DNA of 64,000 bases from Virgisporangium aliadipatigenens (GTDB taxonomy: Bacteria > Actinomycetota > Actinomycetes > Mycobacteriales > Micromonosporaceae): contig NZ_BOPF01000045.1 of the NCBI RefSeq assembly GCF_016863615.1, positions 1-64,000 of the forward strand, given 5' to 3'. This document shows, piece after piece, positions 1 to 8,789 of the stretch. Position 1 is the stretch's first letter; each line of letters opens with the position of its first letter. A model generated the notes under the pieces. That model made no database searches. It had not been told where the DNA came from and saw only the letters and a program-made list of their open reading frames with translations. A program made the translations under genes and the position numbers.

Positions 1-942
1 GGCGAACATGTGGTGCGCCCACACGGTCAGCGAGAGCGCCGCGATGGCGATCGTCGCGCCGACCAGCCCCTTGTAGCCGAACAGCGGCTTGCGGCTGAAC
101 ACCGGGATGACCTCGGTGATGATGCCGAAGAACGGCAGCGCGATGATGTACACCTCGGGGTGGCCGAAGAACCAGAAGAGGTGCTGCCAGAGCATCGGCC
201 CACCGGTGGAGACGTCGAACACGTGCGCCCCGAGCCTGCGGTCGGCCTCCAGGGCGAAGAGCGCGGCGGCCAGCAGCGGGAAGACCATCAGCACCAGCAC
301 GCTGGTGATCAGGATGTTCCACGTGAACATCGGCATCCGGAAGAACGTCATGCCCGGTGCGCGCAGCGTCAGGATCGTGGTGATCATGTTGACGCCGCCG
401 AGGATGGTGCCGAGGCCGGACAGCGCCAGGCCCAGGATCCACATGTCGGCGCCGACACCCGGCGAGTGCGTCGCGTCGGACAGCGGCGTGTAGGCGGTCC
501 ACCCGAAGTCGGCGGCGCCGCCCGGCGTCACGAAGCCGAGCACCGCGAGCGTGCTCCCGAACGCGTACAGCCAGTACGCGAAGGAGTTCAGCCGCGGGAA
601 CGACACGTCCGGCGCACCGATCTGCAGCGGCGTGATGAAGTTCGCGAACGCGAACACGATGGGCGTCGCGAAGAACAGCAGCATGATCGTGCCGTGCATC
701 GTGAACAGCTGGTTGAACTGGTCCGTCGACAGGAACTGCAGCTCCGGCCGGGCCAACTCGGCGCGCATGAGCAGCGCCAGGAACCCGCCGATGAAGAACC
801 AGACGAACGAGGTGACCAGGTACATCAGCCCGATCGTCTTCGCGTCGGTGGTGCGCAGCAACCGGCCGATCGCCGAACCCCTGGTCGGCCGCCGGACCGG
901 CCAGGGCCGGGTCACGATCGGCTTCGGTGCGACGGTCGTCAC
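1..942 (-). CDS. ctaD: Cytochrome c oxidase subunit I (aa3 type), N-terminal part; runs off the left edge
   Basis: Haem-copper oxidase subunit I, the catalytic membrane subunit of the terminal oxidase that reduces oxygen and pumps protons. The 314 codons present encode the first half: a soluble N-terminus ([14 protein letters not shown]), then successive membrane helices. [12 protein letters not shown] contains the low-spin haem ligand His, and [15 protein letters not shown] carries the CuB His and the E-x-x-Y of the Y(H/E)PEVY motif. The GTG start at 942 is chosen because AGGAGG lies six bases upstream and the N-terminus matches actinobacterial CtaD. No stop is reached at base 1, so the C-terminal helices lie outside the window. 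It is divergent from the ABC exporter genes to its right. Family identity is certain; the organism guess rests partly on this N-terminus. Confidence 0.97.
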   Translation of the reverse strand, partial: MTTVAPKPIVTRPWPVRRPTRGSAIGRLLRTTDAKTIGLMYLVTSFVWFFIGGFLALLMRAELARPELQFLSTDQFNQLFTMHGTIMLLFFATPIVFAFANFITPLQIGAPDVSFPRLNSFAYWLYAFGSTLAVLGFVTPGGAADFGWTAYTPLSDATHSPGVGADMWILGLALSGLGTILGGVNMITTILTLRAPGMTFFRMPMFTWNILITSVLVLMVFPLLAAALFALEADRRLGAHVFDVSTGGPMLWQHLFWFFGHPEVYIIALPFFGIITEVIPVFSRKPLFGYKGLVGATIAIAALSLTVWAHHMFA

Positions 943-1161
943 GAGCCCCTCCTGAGCGGCTATTTCCAAGTGGGCCGTCCTGTCAAGGTCGACCCGTGCC
1001 TCGACCGCAGGATAGTCCTCGCGACGGCACAAGCCGGGCGCGGGGGCCGATCTCGGTGCCGGGACCTGCCGGATCACGATTAGGTATCGGCTGCATCCGT
1101 ACGGGTGACCCCCGGGTCAACCTCACTGAACCCGGGACCCGACAGCGAGGATGAGGACTGA

Positions 1162-3795
1162 ATGCTCCGGCTCGCGCCGTGGCGCCGTGCGCCGTTCCTG
1201 CTCGCCCGTCGGCCCGCCGTGGCCCTGGCGCTCGCCGCCGCCGCGTTCGTGGCCGTGCTGCCGGCCGCCGCCGCGCCGCTGTTCCTCTCCTCGGCACGCA
1301 ACGCCACCCTGCACCACCAGATCGACGCGGCCTGCCCGTGGATCGTCGGCACGCAGGCGTTCGGGCCGCTGGGTGTGCGCGGCGACCTGCCGCCGGGTGT
1401 GCCGAGAACCCTGCCGGGCGTGGTGGAGTACCGCGAGGCGACCGCCGCCCGACTGGCACCGCCGCAGCTGCGCGACCCGATGAGCACGCTGTGGTGGAGC
1501 GGCGGCGCGCAGGCCCGCCCGGGCGGTGAGGCCGTCGCCGCCAACTTCATGACCCGCCCGGACTTCGCCGCACACGTGAAGGTCGTCGCCGGCGGTCCCG
1601 GGCCGGGCGTGTGGCTGCCGGACCGCTTCGCCGAGCAGAACGGCCTGCGCGTCGGCGACACCGTCACGCTGCCGGCCCGCACGATCCGACCGGCCGGGCA
1701 GGACATCCCGATCCCGGCCGTCGCGCTGCCGGTCACGGCCGTCTACACCGACCTGCGCAACACGCCGTTCGACGAGTACTGGTGCACGGTGCGCACGCAG
1801 TACGAGGGCGAGCCGGGGCAGGAGTTCGGCAACACGCCCATCCCGGCGCTGCTGCTGATGGACCAGAAGACGTGGGTCGACGCGGCGAGCGTCAACAGCA
1901 CGAACATCACGCACCGCATCGACTACGCCGTGCGCGACGAGGCCCTGCCGTACGAGCGGGCGCGCGACACCGCCGCCGCGATCGAGACCCTGCGTAATAA
2001 GTTCAACGCCGACCCGGCGCTGTCGCTGTTGCAGGTCACCGCCCGCCTGCCGGGCTACCTCGACCGCGCGGACCTGGTCCGGCGGGGCCTGCTGCCGCCC
2101 GTTCTGCCGATCACGGGGGCGGGCGTGGTGGTCGGGCTGCTGGTCGTGGCGGCCGCCGGGCTGTTCTGGGTGCAGCGGCGGCGCCGGGAGCTGACCGTGC
2201 TGGCCGCGCACGGGGTGGGACCCGCCGCGCTGGGCGTGAAGGCGCTGGCCGAGGCGGCGCCCGCGCTGCTGGCCGGGGCGGCCGCCGGTTGGGGGGTGGC
2301 GCTGGCGCTGGTGCGGTGGCTCGGCCCCGGGCCGGTGATCTCCGCCGAGGCGGTTCCGCGGTCGCTCGCCGCGGCCGGTGCGACGTTCGTCGTGGCGGCA
2401 CTGCTCGTCGGCTGCGCCGCCGCCGTCAGGTGCCGGTCGCTCACCGACGTCGTCCGCGCGCACGGCCGTTTCCGCCTCGCCGCCCTTCCGTGGGAACTCC
2501 TTGTCGTGGCCGCCGGCGTCGCGCTGTGGTTCACCCTCGACGACTCGCGGGAACTGAGCTCCGACGGCTCCGGTGCGGTCGCCCGGGTGCCGGGCCGGCT
2601 GCTCGTGGTGCCGATCCTCGTGATCGTGGGGCTCTCGGCGTTCCTCAGCAGGAGCGGAACGCGGTGGCTGCGCGGCCGTTCGGGACGCCCGCCCGGCCGG
2701 TCGCCGGCGCTCTTCCTCGCGGCGCGCCGGCTCGCCCGGGAGGCTCCCGTGGCGGCCCTGCTGGCCGCGGCGACGGCGGTGCCGATCGCGTTCGCGGCGT
2801 ACGGGGCCACGGTCACCGGCTCGGTGCGCGCCACGCTCGCCGCCGAGGCGCGCATGGTCGTCGGCGCCGACGTGGTGCTCAGCCTCTCCAAGCCGGCGCC
2901 GATCCCGCCGCGGTTCGCCGGCCGGGCCGCCGCCGTCCAGCGGGTCAACGCGATCCTGGTCGGCAAGATCCAGGCCGACATCGTGGCGGTCGACGTCGAC
3001 ACGTTCGCCGACGGGGCGTTCTGGGACGACCGGCCGGCCGGCCTGGATCTCGAGGCGGCCGTGGCCACCCTGCGCGACGGCGGCGCGCTCGCCGGCGCAC
3101 CGGTGCGTTCCGGCAGCCAGGGGATGCTCCTCGGCGGCGAGGAGGTGGCCCGGGTCGAGGTGACGCAGGTGCCGGCGCTGCCGGCCGCCCAGGGCGGCTA
3201 CCCGACCGTGCTCACCACGCCGGACCGGCTGGGCGGGCTGGCCAGGCGCGCCGTGCACCAGCTGTGGGTGCGCGGCGACCCGGCGGAGATCCGGCGCACG
3301 GCGGTCGCGGCCGGCCTGCCGCTCACCCGCTTCCAGGCCGCCGACGCGCTGTACGCGAACACGCTGTTCGAGCCGTTGACGTACACGTTCGACTATCTGG
3401 CGGCGCTGTCGCTGCTGACCGGCCTGATCACCACGGTCGGCCTGCTGCTGTACCTGGAGAGCCGGGCGCCGGTCCATCGGCGGGGGTACGCGCTGCTGCG
3501 CCGGATGCGGCTGCGGCCGCGCGGCCACCTGCTCGCGGTGGCCGTGGAGCTGTCCACCCCGCTGGTCGCCGGCCTGGTCGGCGGGATGGCCCTGGCGGCG
3601 GGGCTGGTGGCCGCGCTCGCCGACGAGTTCGAGATCAACCGCCGGTTGGAGCCGGGGACCGTCGTCACGCTCCCGGGGGCCGCGCTCGTCGGGACGGCCG
3701 CCGCGGTGGCCGTGATCGCGTTCCTGGCCGTCGGCTACGCCCAGCGCCGGGTCGGCCGGGCCACACCCGCGGAGGTGCTGCGTGACGTCGGCTGA
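1162..3795 (+). CDS. FtsX-type ABC transporter permease
   Basis: An 877-residue membrane protein with an N-terminal hydrophobic segment after a short basic stretch, a large extracytoplasmic region (about residues 35-310), a cluster of helices (about 315-420, including VVVGLLVVAAAGLFWVQ followed by the basic QRRRRE), a second extracytoplasmic region, and three C-terminal helices ending near residue 870. This duplicated FtsX/MacB layout is that of permeases of lipoprotein or peptide exporters in actinobacteria; no enzymatic motif is seen. The last 14 bases overlap the ATPase gene, so the three genes form one translationally coupled operon. The ATG at 1162 follows GAGGA. The substrate is unknown. 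Such operons are often taken as antimicrobial-peptide or lipid exporters, but nothing here proves that. Confidence 0.85.
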   Translation: MLRLAPWRRAPFLLARRPAVALALAAAAFVAVLPAAAAPLFLSSARNATLHHQIDAACPWIVGTQAFGPLGVRGDLPPGVPRTLPGVVEYREATAARLAPPQLRDPMSTLWWSGGAQARPGGEAVAANFMTRPDFAAHVKVVAGGPGPGVWLPDRFAEQNGLRVGDTVTLPARTIRPAGQDIPIPAVALPVTAVYTDLRNTPFDEYWCTVRTQYEGEPGQEFGNTPIPALLLMDQKTWVDAASVNSTNITHRIDYAVRDEALPYERARDTAAAIETLRNKFNADPALSLLQVTARLPGYLDRADLVRRGLLPPVLPITGAGVVVGLLVVAAAGLFWVQRRRRELTVLAAHGVGPAALGVKALAEAAPALLAGAAAGWGVALALVRWLGPGPVISAEAVPRSLAAAGATFVVAALLVGCAAAVRCRSLTDVVRAHGRFRLAALPWELLVVAAGVALWFTLDDSRELSSDGSGAVARVPGRLLVVPILVIVGLSAFLSRSGTRWLRGRSGRPPGRSPALFLAARRLAREAPVAALLAAATAVPIAFAAYGATVTGSVRATLAAEARMVVGADVVLSLSKPAPIPPRFAGRAAAVQRVNAILVGKIQADIVAVDVDTFADGAFWDDRPAGLDLEAAVATLRDGGALAGAPVRSGSQGMLLGGEEVARVEVTQVPALPAAQGGYPTVLTTPDRLGGLARRAVHQLWVRGDPAEIRRTAVAAGLPLTRFQAADALYANTLFEPLTYTFDYLAALSLLTGLITTVGLLLYLESRAPVHRRGYALLRRMRLRPRGHLLAVAVELSTPLVAGLVGGMALAAGLVAALADEFEINRRLEPGTVVTLPGAALVGTAAAVAVIAFLAVGYAQRRVGRATPAEVLRDVG

Positions 3796-4471
3796 ACCTG
3801 CTGTCACGTGCCGGGACGTCGTCCGTTCCTACCATCTGGAGGGGCGGGACGTGCCGGCGCTGCGCGGCGTGGACCTCGACCTGCCCCGCGGGTCGTTCAC
3901 CGCCCTGATGGGGCCCTCCGGATCGGGCAAGTCGACGCTGCTGCGCCTGCTCGCGTGCGTGGACCGGGCCGACACCGGTTCGGTGACCGTGGACGGGACC
4001 GACGTGACGCCGCTGTCCCGGCGGGCCCGGGTGCGGCTGCGCCGGGAGCGGATCGGCTTCCTCTTCCAGTCCCCGGCGGACAACCTGCTGGAGTACCTGA
4101 CCGTGCGCCAGCACCTCGAACTGGGCGCGCGGCTGCGTGGACGCCCGGCCGGGGACCCGCAGATCGAGGAGATGCTGGACCGGCTGGGCATGGCCGACCG
4201 CGCGGGACACCTACCCAAGCAGCTCAGCGGCGGCGAGCAGCAGCGCACCGCGATCGGGTTCGCCGCGCTGGGGCCGCCGGCGGTGCTGGTCGCCGACGAG
4301 CCCACCGGCCAGCTCGACCACGGGACGGTTGACTCGGTGCTGGCGGCGTTCGCGGCGCTGACGGAGACCGGGGTGGCGATCGTGGCGGCCACGCACGACC
4401 CGGCGGTGGCCCGCCGCGCCGACCGCGTGATCAGGATGCGCGACGGCCGCGTAGTGAACGGGGTTAGTTAA
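3782..4471 (+). CDS. ABC transporter ATPase (MacB/LolD type), first of two
   Basis: A 229-residue nucleotide-binding subunit with Walker A GPSGSGKST (about residues 42-50), Q-loop FLFQSP, signature LSGGEQQRTAIGFAAL, Walker B VLVADEPTGQLD and the switch His in ATHD. The EPTGQLD form is typical of ATPases that pair with FtsX permeases. The GTG start at 3782 lies six bases after GGAGG inside the 3' end of the permease gene. It ends with TAA at 4469-4471, directly abutting the ATG of the next ATPase gene. Two different ATPases with one permease suggest a heterodimeric motor, since the single permease has duplicated FtsX domains; this is inference. Confidence 0.92.
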   Translation: MTSAEPAVTCRDVVRSYHLEGRDVPALRGVDLDLPRGSFTALMGPSGSGKSTLLRLLACVDRADTGSVTVDGTDVTPLSRRARVRLRRERIGFLFQSPADNLLEYLTVRQHLELGARLRGRPAGDPQIEEMLDRLGMADRAGHLPKQLSGGEQQRTAIGFAALGPPAVLVADEPTGQLDHGTVDSVLAAFAALTETGVAIVAATHDPAVARRADRVIRMRDGRVVNGVS

Positions 4472-5158
4472 ATGATCGAGGTCGAGCACCTCACGCGCAG
4501 GTTCCGGCGCGGGGCGGAGACGGTGACCGCGCTGGACGACGTCTCGCTCACGCTCGGCCCCGGCGAACTGACCGTCGCGGCGGGGCCCTCCGGCTCGGGC
4601 AAGACGACGCTGCTGTCGATCATCGCCGGCTTCGAACGCGCCGACGCCGGCCGGGTCCGGTTCGCCGAACCGCTGCCTCCCGACGCACCGCCGGAGTCAC
4701 TGACCTGGCGGCACCTGGCGTTCGTTCCACAAGGATTAGCTCTTTTGGATGAACTCACGGTGGCCGAGAACGTCGAACTGCCCGCGCTCCTGGACCCCGA
4801 CGCGGGTCCGGGACGCCGCACCGCGGAGCTGCTCGACGGCCTGGAGATCGGCCACCTGGCCGACCGGTACCCGTCGTTGACCTCCGGCGGCGAGCAGCAG
4901 CGCACCGCCATCGCCCGCGCGCTGCGCCTGCTCCCACCCGTGCTGCTCGGCGACGAACCCACCGGCCACCAGGACCGGGACCGAATTTTGCTGGTCGTGG
5001 CGCTGCTTCGGGCGCACGCCTACGCCGGCAACGTCGTGCTCATCTCCAGCCACGACGAGGCCGTGATCGACCTGGCCGACCGGGTGATCACTCTGGCGGA
5101 CGGACGGGTGGTCTCGGACGACCGCCCGGGTGCCCGTCCGGCGGCGTCCGCCCGCTGA
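4472..5158 (+). CDS. ABC transporter ATPase (MacB/LolD type), second of two
   Basis: A 228-residue ATPase with Walker A GPSGSGKTT (about residues 38-46), a Q-loop in FVPQGLAL, signature TSGGEQQRTAIARAL, Walker B LLGDEPTGHQD and switch His SSHDEA. The usual Leu of LSGGE is Thr. The ATG abuts the stop of the preceding ATPase, so it is coupled to it. Oddity: around 4725-4755 the reading frame uses CCA CAA GGA TTA GCT CTT TTG GAT, a patch of A/T-ending codons, including the rare TTA Leu codon at 4736-4738, inside an otherwise G/C-ending gene. In actinomycetes TTA is read by the bldA tRNA, so translation of this subunit may depend on developmental stage. It is the last gene of the exporter operon. 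Confidence 0.92.
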   Translation: MIEVEHLTRRFRRGAETVTALDDVSLTLGPGELTVAAGPSGSGKTTLLSIIAGFERADAGRVRFAEPLPPDAPPESLTWRHLAFVPQGLALLDELTVAENVELPALLDPDAGPGRRTAELLDGLEIGHLADRYPSLTSGGEQQRTAIARALRLLPPVLLGDEPTGHQDRDRILLVVALLRAHAYAGNVVLISSHDEAVIDLADRVITLADGRVVSDDRPGARPAASAR

Positions 5159-5288
5159 CCGTCCACGGTCCACGCATCGGGTTCACTCAGGTGACACCCG
5201 GTGGTTACAGTTGCCGGTGATACGCACGCTCCGCACGTTTCTGATCAGCTGAGCGTCAGTCACGGGAGACACGGTTCTAAGGACGCAG

Positions 5289-5909
5289 ATGGACGCTGGC
5301 GTGGGATCCGACACGATCGTGAGCCGGCTCGCCGCCGGGCTGGTCCGGGTCGCCGTGACCACCCAGCACGACACCGTGCCCGAGGGCGCGGCGCCGACGG
5401 TCGAGCGGACCATGGCGCAGCAGCAGCTCCTGCTCGTACTCGCGCGGCGTTCGCGCACGTACCGGGTGACGGAGCTGGCGCACGAGCTGGCCATGACGCT
5501 GCAGGCGGTCGTCGCCACCAGCGGCGCGCTGGCCCGCGAGGGACTGGTGCAGATGCGGCCCTCCCCCTCGTACGCGCCGGACGAGGTGCGGGTCAGCCTG
5601 ACCGGGCGGGGCGAGGCGGCCGTTCCGGACCTGGCCAACTGGGCCGACGACCTGCTGGCCGAGGTCGACGAGCTGGACGAGGTGGAGCAGCAACAGGTGC
5701 TCGACCTCGTCACGAAGCAGATCGCCACGCTGCAGCGGGAGGGGCGCATCCCGGTCACCCGGATCTGCCTCACCTGCCGGTTCTTCGACGGGTACGCGCA
5801 TCCGGGGTCGGAGACGCCGCACCACTGCTGGTACGTGGACGCGCCGTTCGGTTTCCGCGAGTTGCGGTTGCGTTGCCCCGAACAGTCCACGGACGAGCCG
5901 CAGAACTGA
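5289..5909 (+). CDS. MarR-family transcriptional regulator with a C-terminal four-cysteine motif
   Basis: A 206-residue winged-helix regulator. The central part (about residues 45-115) reads as the MarR fold: YRVTELAHELAMTLQAVVATSGALAREGLVQMR is the recognition helix-turn-helix, followed by a wing and the dimerisation helices. After the fold, residues 159-206 contain Cys160-x2-Cys163, Cys180 and Cys196 with PHHCWYVDAPFG between them, which looks like a metal or redox-sensing site rather than a random tail. The 130-bp upstream gap holds a CTGATCAG palindrome at about 5239-5246 and could carry an autoregulatory operator; no promoter is evident. The first AUG with the conserved reading is used. 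It may regulate the adjacent exporter operon, but this is only positional inference. Confidence 0.82.
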   Translation: MDAGVGSDTIVSRLAAGLVRVAVTTQHDTVPEGAAPTVERTMAQQQLLLVLARRSRTYRVTELAHELAMTLQAVVATSGALAREGLVQMRPSPSYAPDEVRVSLTGRGEAAVPDLANWADDLLAEVDELDEVEQQQVLDLVTKQIATLQREGRIPVTRICLTCRFFDGYAHPGSETPHHCWYVDAPFGFRELRLRCPEQSTDEPQN

Positions 5910-5966
5910 TTAGCTGAAGTTTCCGCTCGGTTCCTGCGCGGTATCGCTCAGGTGCAGCCGGGGTGC

Positions 5967-5984
5967 GCCGACGTGCATGTCGGC
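5967..5984. other. Inverted repeat between the MarR gene and the TolB-like gene
   Basis: Perfect 6-bp arms GCCGAC and GTCGGC separated by GTGCAT, 37 bp upstream of the next ATG. There is no U-tract, so it is either a weak terminator for the marR transcript or an operator for the next gene. Confidence 0.35.
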
Positions 5985-6020
5985 AGAGAAACACCACGCT
6001 GACATCGGGGGACGACAGCG

Positions 6021-6968
6021 ATGATCACCACCGCTCTTCGCACGGCTCTGGTCCTTGGCTCCGGCATCGCCGCGCTCGCGCTGACCGGCACCGCCGCCCA
6101 GGCAGCCGCCGCCCCGACCCTCGATCGCGACGTGGCCTACGCCCGCGACGGCGCGATCTACGTGACGCGCGGCGCCGGCGAGACCCGCCTCACCGAGGCC
6201 GACGGCAACTCGCGGCCCCGCTGGTCGACCGACGGCGCCCGGATCGCCTACCTGCACGGCGGCGAGCTGTGGCAGATGAACGCCGACGGCGCCGACAAGC
6301 ACCGCGTCACCGAGGGCGCCGCCGCCGGTGCCGCCTACTCCCCCGACGGGCAGTGGATCGCCTACTCCGCGCCGGCCTGCCTGGGCGGCCCGGGCGTGTA
6401 CCGGGTCCGCGCCGCCGCCCCGCACGGCGCACCGGAGGTGCTCTTCCCGGCGGCCTGCAAGGACCAGGCCGCTCCCGCGCCGACCGCCCCTAACGGCCCC
6501 GCCACCGGCGACCTCGCCACCCGGCTGAGCAAGGACGACGCGGTCGCCTGGTCGCCCGACGGCACGAAGATCGCGTTCCGCGGCGGGGACTGCGAGAGCG
6601 TCTTCGACAACTGCCTCTCCATCGGCAACCTGACCACCGGCATGGAACGCACCCTCGCCGGCTTCGGCGGCGGCGGCAGCGCGGACGGCTTCGCCACGGT
6701 GCCGGCGTTCAACGCCGACGGCTCGAAGGTCTCCTGGACCACCGCCGCCGAGGGCGAGCAGGTGCACGTCACCGAGGCCAACGCCGACGGCACCGCGCAC
6801 CGGCAGGTCGGTTCCGCGCAGGACCGCGAACTGGCGTACGTCGGCGCGACCGGCAAGGCCCTGGTGGCCGGCAGGCACGACGGGCGTTCCTGGCTGGTGC
6901 TGGTGGACCTCGCGAGCGGCGCCCGCACGCCGTTCCGCCAGGGCTCGCAGCCCTCGGTCCGGGCCTGA
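6021..6968 (+). CDS. Secreted TolB-like beta-propeller (PD40) protein
   Basis: A 315-residue protein with a Sec signal peptide (MITTALRTALVLGSG, Ala-rich cleavage region near residue 30). The rest is built from repeats of the WD40-like PD40/TolB type: RPRWSTDGARIAYLHGGELWQMNADG, AAYSPDGQWIAYS, VAWSPDGTKIAFRG and PAFNADGSKVSW mark successive propeller blades. Cys pairs within DCESVFDNCLS and the first half suggest extracellular disulphides. Such proteins usually bind ligands or other exported proteins; no catalytic motif is present. The gene stands alone, with an upstream hairpin and a shared terminator downstream. The start ATG follows GGGGGACGACAGCG, a weak ribosome binding site, but the signal peptide fixes the N-terminus. 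Confidence 0.8.
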   Translation: MITTALRTALVLGSGIAALALTGTAAQAAAAPTLDRDVAYARDGAIYVTRGAGETRLTEADGNSRPRWSTDGARIAYLHGGELWQMNADGADKHRVTEGAAAGAAYSPDGQWIAYSAPACLGGPGVYRVRAAAPHGAPEVLFPAACKDQAAPAPTAPNGPATGDLATRLSKDDAVAWSPDGTKIAFRGGDCESVFDNCLSIGNLTTGMERTLAGFGGGGSADGFATVPAFNADGSKVSWTTAAEGEQVHVTEANADGTAHRQVGSAQDRELAYVGATGKALVAGRHDGRSWLVLVDLASGARTPFRQGSQPSVRA

Positions 6969-6982
6969 CGATCAAGCAAACG

Positions 6983-7008
6983 AGGGGCCGGCGCAGGAGC
7001 CGGCCCTT
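6983..7008. terminator. Bidirectional terminator between the TolB-like gene and the histidine kinase gene
   Basis: GGGCCGGC (6985-6992) and GCCGGCCC (6999-7006) form a perfect 8-bp stem with a 6-base loop, flanked by A-G and T-T that extend it. It lies between two convergent stop codons and can serve both transcripts. Confidence 0.75.
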
Positions 7009-7017
7009 CGTCGCGTC

Positions 7018-8703
7018 TCACGCCGGTAGGCACACCGTGAAGGTCGAGCCCTCGCCGGGTGACGACTGGACCTCGATCCGTCCGCCGTGTTCCTCGACGA
7101 TGCGGCGGGCGATCGTCAGCCCGAGGCCGGCGCCCTGCACCGCCTCGGCGTTGGCGTGCCGCGCCCGGTAGAAGTGCTCGAAGAGCTGCGGCACCTCGTC
7201 GGCCGGGATGCCGACCCCGCGGTCGGTGACGGCCAGTTCGACGGAACCGTCCAACCGCCGCCCGCGCACCGTCACCACGGCGCCCTCCGGACTGAACTTG
7301 ATCGCGTTGCTGAACAGGGCCCGCAGCGCGCGTTCCAGGTGCGCCGGGTCGGCGCGGACGGGTTCGAGCGTCGGGTCGAGGTCGACGTCGAAGCGCTGGT
7401 CGTGGGCGTTCGCCTGGCCGGTCACCGAACGGAGGGCCCGCGTCACCACGCCCGGGATGCTGGTCGGCTCCTTCTCCAGGTTGAGCGTGCCGGCCCGCAT
7501 CTGGTTGATCAGCAGCAGGTCCTCGATGAGCGCGCGCAGCCGGGTCGCGTTGCGCGCCATCGTCGTCAGCATCCGCTGCTGGTGGCGGGGCACCTCGCCG
7601 GCGTCGCCGTCGAGCAGGAGTTCGAGATAGCCGCTGATGCTGGTCAACGGCGTGCGCAGCTCGTGGGAGACGGTCGCCACGAACTCGTCCTTCGCCTCGT
7701 CGAGCGCGCGCAGCCGGGCGGCGGTCGCGCGTTCCGTCTCGTAGGCCTCGCGGAGGCGTTCCTCGGCGCGCCGCCGGTCCCGCACGTCGTGCAGGAACGC
7801 GTTGAACGACCAGCGCCCGCCCTCGTGCAGCGCCCAGATCGCCAGTTCGACGGGGAACTCGCCGTCGGCCCGCCACGCGGTGATCTCGATGCGCTTGCCG
7901 ATGACGCGCTTCTCCCCGGTGGCGAGGAACCGGGCCAGCCCCTCGTGATGCGCCGCGCGCAGCCCCGGCGGGATGATCGTCTCGGCCAGCGGCTGCCCGA
8001 GCACCAGATCGCGGGGCAGCCCGAACATGTTCTCCGCGGCCGCGTTCCACCCGGTGATGCGGCTCTCCTCGTCGATCGAGACGAACGCCTCCGCCGAGGT
8101 CTCGATGATCTGTTCCAGCCTGCGGGCGCCGGCCTCCAGTTCGCGGCGGGCCTGCATCCGGTCGGCGACGCGGCCGAGCTGCACGCCGACGGTGCCCATC
8201 ACGCGCAGCAGTTCCGCGTCGACGGCCAGCTGCCGGCGGCTGAAGAACTCCAGCACGGCCGCCACCCCGTCGCGCCCCCACACCGGGAACGCGAACGCCG
8301 ACGCGACGCCGAGGTCGACATCCTGCTGGGCGCGCACGAAGTTCGGATCGTTCGGCACGTCCTGGGACCAGGTCGGCTCGCCGGTCGCCGCGACGGTGCC
8401 GATGATGCCGACGCCCGGCGGGAAGCGCATCGTCTCGGTGATCGAACGCAGCACGCCGAAGTCGTCGCCGGCCGGCAGCACCCACACCCCGCTGGAGACG
8501 AACGTCGTCGGTTCCTCCGCCGACGGCAGGGCCATGTGGCCGACCGGCCAGCCGGTGGTGCGGCACACCGCGTCGAGCGTCTGGCGCCCGGCGTCGTCCA
8601 GGGACTCGGCCTCGTTGGCCGAGCGCGCGACGGTTTCCAGGAGGGACAGCATCGCCGCGTCGGTCCGGTCGGCCCGACGCTCGCCCTGCTGCGGTTCGGT
8701 CAT
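7018..8703 (-). CDS. GAF-PAS sensor histidine kinase
   Basis: A 561-residue soluble kinase with no membrane segment. Order: short N-terminus; GAF-like domain (about 25-175, with VCRTTGWPVGHMAL and GIIGTVAATGEPTWSQDV); PAS domain (about 185-300, LEQIIETSAEAFVSIDEESRITGWN); coiled linker; HisKA with phosphoacceptor His near residue 345 in FVATVSHELRTPLTSISGYLELL; HATPase_c with N box LFSNAIKF, G1 DRGVGIP and G2 GAGLGLTIA. It is therefore a complete cytoplasmic hybrid-less kinase that senses through GAF/PAS ligands or redox state. No response regulator gene is adjacent, so it is an orphan; the single-domain receiver at 60999-61385 is a conceivable but distant partner. The ATG at 8703 gives the family-typical N-terminus. 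Confidence 0.93.
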   Translation of the reverse strand: MTEPQQGERRADRTDAAMLSLLETVARSANEAESLDDAGRQTLDAVCRTTGWPVGHMALPSAEEPTTFVSSGVWVLPAGDDFGVLRSITETMRFPPGVGIIGTVAATGEPTWSQDVPNDPNFVRAQQDVDLGVASAFAFPVWGRDGVAAVLEFFSRRQLAVDAELLRVMGTVGVQLGRVADRMQARRELEAGARRLEQIIETSAEAFVSIDEESRITGWNAAAENMFGLPRDLVLGQPLAETIIPPGLRAAHHEGLARFLATGEKRVIGKRIEITAWRADGEFPVELAIWALHEGGRWSFNAFLHDVRDRRRAEERLREAYETERATAARLRALDEAKDEFVATVSHELRTPLTSISGYLELLLDGDAGEVPRHQQRMLTTMARNATRLRALIEDLLLINQMRAGTLNLEKEPTSIPGVVTRALRSVTGQANAHDQRFDVDLDPTLEPVRADPAHLERALRALFSNAIKFSPEGAVVTVRGRRLDGSVELAVTDRGVGIPADEVPQLFEHFYRARHANAEAVQGAGLGLTIARRIVEEHGGRIEVQSSPGEGSTFTVCLPA

Positions 8704-8789
8704 TGCTTACAGCGTCGTATATCCGCTACCCGACCGGACTGAGTATTCATACCCATGCCTGTCCACCGCGGTGGTGGCAGGCTGCCGGG

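Noticed and set aside
10-1083. 357-codon plus-strand frame over the first kilobase
   Set aside because: It is the complementary frame of ctaD, whose oxidase motifs are unmistakable; the frame has Arg/Gly/His-rich low-complexity content.
1123-3807. 894-codon minus-strand frame opposite the ABC permease gene
   Set aside because: Composition is Arg/Gln/His/Gly-rich with no domain; the plus strand encodes a clear FtsX permease coupled to its ATPase.
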